A DNA stretch of 6,262 bases. It comes from an uncultured Verrucomicrobia subdivision 3 bacterium (lineage in GTDB: Bacteria; Verrucomicrobiota; Verrucomicrobiae; Limisphaerales; UBA11358). Made by a program: the position numbers and the translations under genes. Under the pieces are notes generated by a model. The model saw nothing but the letters and a program-made list of their open reading frames with translations. It made no database searches and had not been told where the DNA came from. Positions 1 through 4,676 of the stretch are shown here, piece by piece; within the stretch, counting starts at the first letter, position 1; every line of letters begins with the position of its first letter. Location of the stretch: positions 1 to 6,262 of the forward strand of contig CAINDH010000012.1 in NCBI GenBank assembly GCA_903847285.1, in the 5' to 3' direction.

Positions 1-687
1 AAACGCGGGTGCCGCAAAGCCGATGAGATATAGCCCGGCCATCAAGCTCGTGATTTCACCAAACAAACCGGGAAACGGCACCGTGAGATGGAAGGTAAAA
101 GCCTGTTGCCAATCCACCTGGCCGCTGAAAATCGGAATCGTCGCCGAAAGAAACGCGAGCAACGCCGAAGTCGTAGCGATGGGCATGGCCAGGCGCATGA
201 CCCACTTAACGCCGCAGAGATTCACGAAAGTGAAAAACAATACGATCAGCGACGCCATCAGCGGCACCGGAAACCACGTCAGCCATTGATGGATAGCTGC
301 CGAGGCGAGCAGCGCCGTGAGACCGCAAGTCGGCACCCAGCCCCACCAGTAGCAAACCCCGGTGAGGTTCGCGAGCACCGGACTGTAAGGGCGAAACGCC
401 TCGACACACGTCGCGGCGATGCCGCCGACGCGGTTGGGATACATCAAGATCAATTCCGTCCAGCCCGGCGTGGCCGCCCAACTCAAGAGCAAGCCCACTG
501 CTAGCAACACCACGGTCGCACTGCCCTGACCGGGAATCTCACCCTGACCGATGAACAGGGCACCGATGAGAAAAAGGCTTTGGTTGATGCCGCCCATGGC
601 GACGGCCGTGGTGCCAAACCAGCCCACGGTGCGCGGATGGGGACGCGGTGCCGAGGTCATATCAGAATTATTTAGGCTGGTGTTCAT
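1..687 (-). CDS. APC-superfamily amino acid permease, N-terminal part (runs off the window)
   Basis: The frame opens with ATG at 687 and stays open to base 1, giving 229 residues with no stop, so the gene is cut by the window edge. The product is strongly hydrophobic. Candidate membrane segments lie near residues 23-46, 58-73, 108-131, 141-160 and 166-186, with a partial one near 215-229. The stretch around residues 83-130, with PNRVGGIAA, EAFRPYSP and YWWGWVPTCGL, matches the TM3 region of APC-type amino-acid/polyamine transporters. The family carries amino acids or amines across the inner membrane by proton or sodium coupling or by exchange; the substrate cannot be read here. A second in-frame Met at residue 10 is an alternative start. 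The ATG overlaps the stop of a possible 49-codon frame as ATGA, and no strong ribosome binding site is visible. It lies 153 bases downstream of the HNOBA-PAS gene on the same strand, so co-transcription is possible but unproven. Confidence 0.85.
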   Translation of the reverse strand, partial: MNTSLNNSDMTSAPRPHPRTVGWFGTTAVAMGGINQSLFLIGALFIGQGEIPGQGSATVVLLAVGLLLSWAATPGWTELILMYPNRVGGIAATCVEAFRPYSPVLANLTGVCYWWGWVPTCGLTALLASAAIHQWLTWFPVPLMASLIVLFFTFVNLCGVKWVMRLAMPIATTSALLAFLSATIPIFSGQVDWQQAFTFHLTVPFPGLFGEITSLMAGLYLIGFAAPAF

Positions 688-833
688 AGGGTTCTCAAAC
701 TGTTCCGCCCGAATCCCAGCCAGACATAAAAAATTTCCCCCACCCAGTTTGTTCCGGTGTCGGGCTGGGCCGCTACCAACGATGACCAATACCAACCAGT
801 TCTGGTCGTCCAGGGACGTATCATAGTTTGCAT
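684..833 (-). CDS. possible 49-aa small protein overlapping the permease start
   Basis: A frame begins with ATG at 833 (second Met at 824) and ends with TGA at 684-686. That stop overlaps the permease ATG as ATGA, the classic layout for translational coupling. The product is rich in tryptophan and aromatic residues, with RTGWYWSSLV near residues 11-20 and NWVGEIFYVWLGFG near 29-42, so one short hydrophobic or amphipathic segment is plausible. I recognise no family. The ribosome binding site is weak (AAAGA about 11 bases upstream). The frame stays open upstream, and the permease's own frame is also open through the same bases. Some of the apparent coding potential may therefore be chance, and the stretch may simply be leader sequence between the sensor gene and the permease. 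Confidence 0.3.
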   Translation of the reverse strand: MQTMIRPWTTRTGWYWSSLVAAQPDTGTNWVGEIFYVWLGFGRNSLRTL

Positions 834-840
834 GAGCAGA

Positions 841-2343
841 TCATTCTTTGGTTGGATTTTGGTTTTCTGGTTCCAGAGCAGAACGATAAATGGGCTGCAA
901 ACCGGCGGTGGTGAGTAGTTGGTTGACTTCATTTTTGAGATCCAACACGCGCGCCTCACGATTCATCATCACCCGATTCAACCGTTCGAGTTCGGACAGC
1001 GCGGTGCGCATTTTTTCCTCGGCCTGTTTGCGGTCGCTCATATCCGAGCCCACGCCGAGGTAACCAGTGATCCGACCGCTATCATCAAAGAGCGCCGTGA
1101 TGGCTAGCAATACAGGAAAGCACGAGCCATCTTTCCGCACGTAATTCCATTCGCGCTGATCCGGCAGACCCAGCGCAGCTTTGGCGATGAAGGTTTCCAT
1201 CCCGGGGGAAACGACCCGCGCGAGTTCCACCGAGAGTTCGCGGGCGCGCCCGACCAATTCCGCCGGCACGTGAAATTGTTCCGGCGTGGAACGCCCCACG
1301 ATTTCCCGCGCCGCGTAACCGAGCATCCGCTCGGCCGCCGGGTTAAAAATCTGGATGAGTCCTTGTTTATCCGTGGCGATGATGGCGTAACCAGCACCCT
1401 CGATCATGGCGCGTTGCAATGCATTGGTCTCCCGCAACTGCCGGTCACTTTCCTTCCGCTCAGTGATGTCGCTTTCAATCGCCATGTAATTGGTGATGAC
1501 GCCGAACTCATCGCGGATGGGTTGCATCTCAATCGCCAGCCAATACGCCCGCCCGCTCTTCGTATAATTGACGATCTCAACGCTGAAGCTTTTGCCCAGG
1601 CGTAATTGTTCCCGCATATGGCGCACGGTGGTCGGATCCGTGGCGGGGCCTTGCAGCAATGAGCCGGGCGTTTTGCCGATGGCCTCGGCGGGCGTGAATT
1701 CTGTCAGCCGTGTAAAACCTTCGTTGACCCAGATGATGTAGCCGTGCGCATCGGTCAGCACCACGGCATTCGTCGTGCGCGCCGCGATCAAGGCCAGTTT
1801 GCTCGTCTCCAGTTCCTGCTGCCGCAACCGCTCGTTCACCAGCCGCAACTCCGCGCGCTGCGTCGTCAATTTCTCCGCCAGTTTCTTGGCATCCGCCAAA
1901 GCCAATTTACTGGCTTGAAACACCAGCAACAAATCCACCACCGGATCGTGGACCGCAAAATCATCGTAAGCCAGACCGTGGGCGGTAATTTCCGCCGCAT
2001 CGGTAAACCAGGGCGACCCTAAAAACACCAAGGCTTTTTCTTCTGGTAGCTGGATGAATTCTCCCCGCAGCCGCAGTTGACTGGCGCGGTGTTCCAGCAA
2101 AAAAAACCCGGGGCGATTGGCCACCGCCCACGCCAACGTAAAATCCCCCTCGGGCCGAATGATGCGGAACAGTCCATCAAACAACTGACCACGCGAAACG
2201 TCCGGGCAGATCCGATGCAACGTCCTGCCGACTTGGCGCACCTGAAACTGTTCATCCAACGCAAAGTGGAACGGAAAGGCCGTAGCAAACTGCTCCTGCG
2301 GTAAGCCGATGGGCCGATTTTCAACTGGCACCAATTCACTCAT
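841..2343 (-). CDS. HNOBA-PAS-PAS sensory protein without output domain
   Basis: This 500-aa protein has no signal peptide or membrane segment, so it is probably cytoplasmic. Residues ~20-158 match the HNOBA (heme-NO-binding-associated) domain: FPFHFALD at 23-30, then LRGEFIQLP and ALVFLGSPW at 92-112, and HDPVVDLLL at 132-140. In animal soluble guanylate cyclases HNOBA lies between H-NOX and the cyclase. A coiled coil follows at ~144-190. PAS 1 spans ~187-297. It looks LOV-like (GKTPGSLLQG at 223-232) but lacks the flavin-binding cysteine of GxNCRFLQ. PAS 2 spans ~310-437 and ends in SDMSDRKQAEE. The tail (441-500) is helical, with MNREARVLDLKNEV, a motif frequent at the end of kinase-less PAS proteins. 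No kinase, cyclase, GGDEF or EAL domain is present. The ATG overlaps the H-NOX stop by ATGA, so the two are almost certainly co-translated. I infer an adaptor that receives the H-NOX signal and passes it to a partner. Confidence 0.9.
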   Translation of the reverse strand: MSELVPVENRPIGLPQEQFATAFPFHFALDEQFQVRQVGRTLHRICPDVSRGQLFDGLFRIIRPEGDFTLAWAVANRPGFFLLEHRASQLRLRGEFIQLPEEKALVFLGSPWFTDAAEITAHGLAYDDFAVHDPVVDLLLVFQASKLALADAKKLAEKLTTQRAELRLVNERLRQQELETSKLALIAARTTNAVVLTDAHGYIIWVNEGFTRLTEFTPAEAIGKTPGSLLQGPATDPTTVRHMREQLRLGKSFSVEIVNYTKSGRAYWLAIEMQPIRDEFGVITNYMAIESDITERKESDRQLRETNALQRAMIEGAGYAIIATDKQGLIQIFNPAAERMLGYAAREIVGRSTPEQFHVPAELVGRARELSVELARVVSPGMETFIAKAALGLPDQREWNYVRKDGSCFPVLLAITALFDDSGRITGYLGVGSDMSDRKQAEEKMRTALSELERLNRVMMNREARVLDLKNEVNQLLTTAGLQPIYRSALEPENQNPTKE

Positions 2344-2900
2344 ACCGGCATTTCATCCGTCCAAGTCACCACAAAAATATCATGATCCGCACCGTCAGCC
2401 TTCGCCTCGGAAAGTCGCACCGTCACCGGCGTCTTGAACATTTTGCCCAACCCCTGCATCAGCCCCACCACGAACGGCGCCAGCCCTTCACGATGCGAGT
2501 GATAATGAAGCAACAGCGAACGCTCCTTGATCTCTGTGCACTCAAAACGGGGCGGCTGTAATTTAGGAAAGATCATCGCCACTCGGTCGTGAAAACGCGG
2601 CAAGTTACGCAAAAAATCCGGCAGGTTTTTACCCGCAGCACTCATCAACCCACCATAACCTTCCTGCGCTGTATGCAATACCCAATGCTCGCCAAAACCA
2701 ATGAGGATCTGTTCCGCCGGCAACTGCAACACTTCACTCGCAGCCCCGACTAAACGATAGGTGATGTCGTCCGAGTAACTTTCATTGCTCATGAACACAT
2801 CCACATCCACGCCCGCGCGGAGTTTGATCTTTTCCCAGACCGCCTCACTATAATTAGAGCAGACCATGTCCTCGACCGCTTTATTGACCATGCCATACAT
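2340..2900 (-). CDS. H-NOX heme-based nitric oxide sensor
   Basis: At 186 aa this is the full usual length of a stand-alone H-NOX domain. It opens with MYGMVNKAVED, close to the start of soluble guanylate cyclase beta-1 (MYGFV), which fixes the ATG. The proximal heme ligand is His104 in LPRFHDRVAMIFP. The heme-propionate motif Y-x-S-x-R is Y133, S135 and R137 in YHSHREGL. Pro117 (QPPRF) matches the heme-distorting proline of the family. At the position aligned with Ile145 of mammalian beta-1 and Tyr140 of the Thermoanaerobacter O2-binding protein I read Phe143. A non-polar residue there predicts NO rather than O2 binding. The family is cytosolic and usually controls a partner encoded next to it. 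Here the upstream partner is a truncated histidine kinase, overlapping by 20 bases, and the downstream one is HNOBA-PAS, overlapping by 4. No ribosome binding site precedes the ATG, so translation probably depended on coupling to the kinase gene. Confidence 0.95.
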   Translation of the reverse strand: MYGMVNKAVEDMVCSNYSEAVWEKIKLRAGVDVDVFMSNESYSDDITYRLVGAASEVLQLPAEQILIGFGEHWVLHTAQEGYGGLMSAAGKNLPDFLRNLPRFHDRVAMIFPKLQPPRFECTEIKERSLLLHYHSHREGLAPFVVGLMQGLGKMFKTPVTVRLSEAKADGADHDIFVVTWTDEMPV

Positions 2901-3109
2901 AATTTTGTGTCAGTTTGAAGGTTAGTTGACTGCGTTTGACTGTCGCGGCCGTATTCGGCAAACGGCACCAAAAAGTGCTGCCCGCGCTCGGCGCCCGGAT
3001 CACACCGATGCTACCGCCGTGCGCTTCCATGGCCAGCTTGAAAAACGTCAGCCCCAAACCGGTTCCGAGGCGACGATGCTCCGATTCCGCCTGACCAAAT
3101 TTTTCAAAG
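2881..3109 (-). pseudogene. histidine kinase remnant, C-terminal end of the ATPase domain, cut by the IS
   Basis: Reading minus-strand from 3108 gives FEKFGQAESEH, then RLGTGLGLTFFKLAMEAHGG, then STFWCRLP, ending at TAA 2881-2883. These are the F box, the G2 box (GTGLGL) and the closing strands of a HATPase_c domain, closest in style to bacterial kinases with 'IFEKFGQ...GLGLTFCKLAVEAHGG'. About 75 residues remain, followed by a ~22-residue tail. The phospho-accepting His, N box and G1 box are missing: the sequence runs straight into the terminal repeat of the insertion sequence at 3110. Its frame continues into the IS only as far as a stop at 3166-3168, with no good start codon, so no functional kinase is made. 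The end overlaps the H-NOX gene by 20 bases, which shows that this kinase was the first known gene of the H-NOX operon. I see no kinase coding on the far side of the IS. Confidence 0.88.
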
Positions 3110-3133
3110 TGACCGGGCTCAACTTTCTGGACC
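3110..3133. repeat. terminal inverted repeat of the IS, left end
   Basis: This 24-base end reads TGACCGGGCTC, then AACTTTCTGGACC. It pairs with the reverse complement of 4228-4251 at 22 of 24 positions, differing by C/T at the fifth and eleventh bases. A further GTTAGTC is shared just inside both ends (3142-3148 here) with a one-base length difference. Confidence 0.88.
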
Positions 3134-3142
3134 AGTGATATG

Positions 3143-4021
3143 TTAGTCCGAGCATTGGTTTGAGTTTAGGTTTTCGTTGGTTCTTTGTCCATTCCCTGCG
3201 GAGGGAGGGCGCAGCCCGACCGGAGCGGGGAATGGATAACCCCGCGCTGCAAACTCCGCCAGGCTCTCATAGCCCAGTTTGCTGTGTGGTCTGATCTCGT
3301 TGTATTTCTGCCGGAAGTCGCCCACCACCACCCGCGCTTCCGTCAACGTCCACAGTTGTTCCCGGTTCAAGCATTCATCCCGGAACCGGCCGTGACAGCT
3401 TTCCACAAAACCGTTCTGCCACGGGCTGCCTGGCTCTATGTAAAGCGTCTTGATCCGGTTATCTTTCAACAATCGCTGCGCGTATTCGTCCAAGATGGTT
3501 AACAGCTTTAACGCCCCGCCTCGCACCGTGGCATCCGCAATGAAGTCCCACGTCCACACGTGGTTCCGATGCGTCGCTGTCGTTGGCAACCCAGTCGAAA
3601 GACCGCGCCGCACAATCTTCCGTCTGGTCGGTGGCACGCGCAGACCTGCGTCCCGCCGTAACCGCTGAATGTGTCGCTTGCCTACCCGCCAACCTTCCCG
3701 ACGCAACAGCGCAGCAATGCGGCGGTAGGCATACCGCGGATGTCCCGCCGACAGTTCCAGCAGCCGTCGCCTTAACTGCTCCTTCGCTGGTGTCGGTGGC
3801 CGCCCCCGATAGTTAAAGGTGGAACGCGCCAGCTTGAGAAACCGGCACGCCTGCCGTTGGGAGCAGAGGTCACGGCCCACTACTTCGTGCGCGAAGGCCC
3901 GGCGCGCCGCCGGGCTCACAGCTTTTTTTCGTATACGTAAGATAATACCCGGTTTTTGAGTAGTTCCTCCGCCAGCATCTTCTTGAGTTCCGTGTTCTCG
4001 CGTTCCAGTTCCTTCAGCCAC
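3143..4021 (-). CDS. IS3-family transposase OrfB, catalytically broken by internal deletion
   Basis: The frame gives 292 codons, but natural translation should enter near 3921 by -1 frameshift from OrfA, reading on from AVSPAARRAFAHEVV. Downstream come the HTH_21-like segment (GHPRYAYRRIAALLRREGW, ~93-111) and the integrase core. The first catalytic Asp is D159 (VWTWDF) and the catalytic Glu is E208 (NGFVESCHGR), followed by the usual FRDECLNREQL. Between them only 49 residues remain, where the family normally has about 95. LLTILDEYAQR (~173-183) jumps directly to LLKDNRIKTLYIEPGSPWQN, skipping the block that carries the second catalytic Asp (RSDNGPEF in relatives). The joint, near 3470-3480, keeps the frame open. 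The protein should therefore be unable to catalyse transposition, though it could be annotated as an intact transposase by length. The first ~32 codons overlap OrfA and are not a real N-terminus. Confidence 0.87.
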   Translation of the reverse strand: MAEGTGTREHGTQEDAGGGTTQKPGIILRIRKKAVSPAARRAFAHEVVGRDLCSQRQACRFLKLARSTFNYRGRPPTPAKEQLRRRLLELSAGHPRYAYRRIAALLRREGWRVGKRHIQRLRRDAGLRVPPTRRKIVRRGLSTGLPTTATHRNHVWTWDFIADATVRGGALKLLTILDEYAQRLLKDNRIKTLYIEPGSPWQNGFVESCHGRFRDECLNREQLWTLTEARVVVGDFRQKYNEIRPHSKLGYESLAEFAARGYPFPAPVGLRPPSAGNGQRTNENLNSNQCSD

Positions 4022-4185
4022 CGGGCCTCATTCACTTCCATGTGGCCGAACTGCTGCTGCCACCGGTGGAACGTCACCACCGAGATGTTCGCCTCTTGGC
4101 AAATCATCTGAATGGTTCGCTCTCCGCGATCCGCTTCCCGCAGAATCCGGATCTTATCTTCCGTCGTATACCGTTTACCTTTCAT
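3916..4185 (-). CDS. IS3-family transposase OrfA (helix-turn-helix protein)
   Basis: The 89-aa product has the standard OrfA layout. A helix-turn-helix lies at residues ~24-50 (TIQMICQEANISVVTFHRW), which binds the IS ends. A leucine-zipper-like coiled coil follows at ~57-79 (LKELERENTELKKMLAEELL) for dimerisation. The length is normal for the family. The ATG at 4185 has a good ribosome binding site, AAGGA seven bases upstream. The gene ends at TGA 3916-3918, twelve bases after the run of seven A residues at which ribosomes can slip to the OrfB frame. OrfA itself looks intact, so it could still bind related IS ends even though the element's own OrfB is damaged. Confidence 0.93.
   Translation of the reverse strand: MKGKRYTTEDKIRILREADRGERTIQMICQEANISVVTFHRWQQQFGHMEVNEARWLKELERENTELKKMLAEELLKNRVLSYVYEKKL
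3922..3928 (-). other. programmed -1 frameshift site A AAA AAG between orfA and orfB
   Basis: On the minus strand the orfA codons read GAA AAA AAG CTG TGA. The heptamer A AAA AAG is the standard IS3-family slippery sequence. Slipping back one base gives AAA AAA GCT GTG AGC, which joins YVYEKK of OrfA to AVSPAARR of OrfB and makes the OrfAB fusion. The slip site lies just before the orfA stop, as expected. Confidence 0.82.
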
Positions 4186-4227
4186 TGTCTGGTCCTTTCG
4201 TTGTTGGCCCAGACTAACACTTCAGGC

Positions 4228-4251
4228 GGTCCAGAAAGTTAAGCCCAGTCA
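4228..4251. repeat. terminal inverted repeat of the IS, right end (orfA side)
   Basis: Read on the minus strand this end is TGACTGGGCTT, then AACTTTCTGGACC, the partner of 3110-3133. It lies upstream of orfA. TTAACT within it could serve as a weak -35 element, with TGTTAG 17 bases further on as a poor -10. That promoter reading is speculative. Confidence 0.88.
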
Positions 4252-4283
4252 AGCGTATCAATTTAATTATCAATCGGGCTTAA

Positions 4284-4397
4284 GCGCAGGCGGAGCTGGG
4301 ACCAGCGCCAGCGACTAAAGATGACCGCCGTTTAATTCAAAAATTAAATCACTTGCTGAATTATGGTTTTAAGTTTGTAGAAAATGAACAATTTTGA
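4284..4397 (+). pseudogene. C-terminal coding remnant of an unknown plus-strand gene
   Basis: After a TAA at 4281-4283 this frame reads 37 residues to TGA at 4395-4397, including PATKDDRRLIQKLNHLLNYG and then FKFVENEQF. The run of charged and hydrophobic residues looks like a natural helical C-terminus, and codon use is varied. There is no ATG in the frame and only 32 bases separate the upstream stop from the IS end. I read it as the tail of a gene lost when the IS or a rearrangement arrived. It could also be chance. I do not recognise the family. A terminator-like hairpin follows on the same strand about 60 bases later, which favours a former plus-strand transcription unit. Confidence 0.35.
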
Positions 4398-4461
4398 TGA
4401 TGCAGATACACTTCCGAGGACATCTCCTGTCCCACCTCCTGATATTCTGCACGCTGATTGA
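4384..4461 (+). CDS. possible 25-aa peptide before the hairpin
   Basis: ATG at 4384 opens a 25-codon frame, MNNFDDADTLPRTSPVPPPD plus five residues, ending in TGA at 4459-4461. It overlaps the end of the preceding plus-strand remnant by 14 bases, and its stop sits on the first base pairs of the hairpin at 4460-4493. No Shine-Dalgarno sequence is evident (TAGAAA before the ATG). The composition is acidic and then proline-rich, like a disordered N-terminus. It may be a tiny gene, or the start of a protein whose remainder has been lost. The support is position only. Confidence 0.2.
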   Translation: MNNFDDADTLPRTSPVPPPDILHAD

Positions 4462-4501
4462 ACGGCGACTAACCTAACCGGGAGTCGCCGTTCATAATTT
4501 T
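4460..4501 (+). terminator. rho-independent-like terminator hairpin
   Basis: An 11-bp perfect inverted repeat, GAACGGCGACT (4460-4470) and AGTCGCCGTTC (4483-4493), encloses a 12-base loop. On the plus strand it is followed by ATAATTTT, a modest U-tract. On the minus strand no U-run follows, so plus-strand transcripts are the likelier target. It sits between a plus-strand remnant and a minus-strand remnant that converge on it, the usual place for a terminator. Confidence 0.6.
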
Positions 4502-4676
4502 AATGCCAACACACTGCGGTGTAATCGGGGCCGGAAACTAATCGTTGCAAATCTAAGTATGGCCAGTCTTCTTTAGTAGGGGCATGATAAAAGACGAGCC
4601 AATCCACAAAAGTCTCCGGATTAATGCGTTGATTATAACACTGCGGCCCTGACAGAATTGTTGCTGGCCTTGCCTT
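4500..4676 (-). pseudogene. coding remnant of an unknown minus-strand gene
   Basis: The frame directly after the barrel gene's TAG stays open for 58 codons to TAA at 4500-4502. It reads protein-like sequence throughout, including CYNQRINPETFVDWLVFYHA, then PTKEDWPYLDLQRLV and SGPDYTAVCWH. It contains no methionine. The only plausible start is GTG at 4607 (GGAG six bases upstream), which would give 35 residues but would drop convincing sequence before it. I think this is the C-terminal end of a gene whose front was replaced at the junction with the barrel gene. A GTG-started small protein is the alternative. I recognise no family. It has the same frame and direction as the barrel gene, so a read-through extension of that gene is formally possible, but the barrel already ends in its expected C-terminal Phe. 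Confidence 0.4.

Larger units (their letters stand above)
3110..4251 (-). mobile_element. IS3-family insertion sequence, 1142 bp, internally deleted
   Basis: The element is bounded by 24-bp terminal inverted repeats that match at 22 positions and start TGAC / end GTCA. It contains the typical IS3-family pair of overlapping orfA and orfB, with a -1 slip site. The orfB stop lies only 9 bases inside the left repeat, and orfA starts 42 bases inside the right one. At 1142 bp it is shorter than the usual ~1.2-1.25 kb, explained by a missing piece of roughly 45-50 codons in orfB. Flanking target duplications are not clear: AAG precedes 3110, and AGC follows 4251 (AAG only if the right boundary is moved in by one base). 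The left flank is histidine kinase and the right flank is unrelated A+T-rich DNA, so this copy probably marks a deletion or recombination point. Confidence 0.88.

Noticed and set aside
815..835. TATGAT as a -10 box for a permease promoter
   Set aside because: No acceptable -35 hexamer lies 16-18 bases upstream, so a promoter cannot be supported from this match alone.
3110..3168. Kinase-IS fusion protein reading from inside the IS into the kinase tail
   Set aside because: The frame is open from 3165 down to the kinase stop, but it has no ATG or convincing alternative start with a ribosome binding site before the GLGL region.
4331..4348. Inverted repeat TTTAATT-CAAA-AATTAAA
   Set aside because: It is seven pairs of only A and T, with no U-run placed for a terminator. 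It is best explained by the A+T-rich composition and lies inside a possible coding remnant.
4361..4423. Minus-strand 20-codon frame starting at ATG 4423 behind an AGGAGG-like sequence
   Set aside because: The ribosome-binding match is good, but the peptide is very short and has no recognisable character. The same bases carry the plus-strand remnant and the 25-codon frame.
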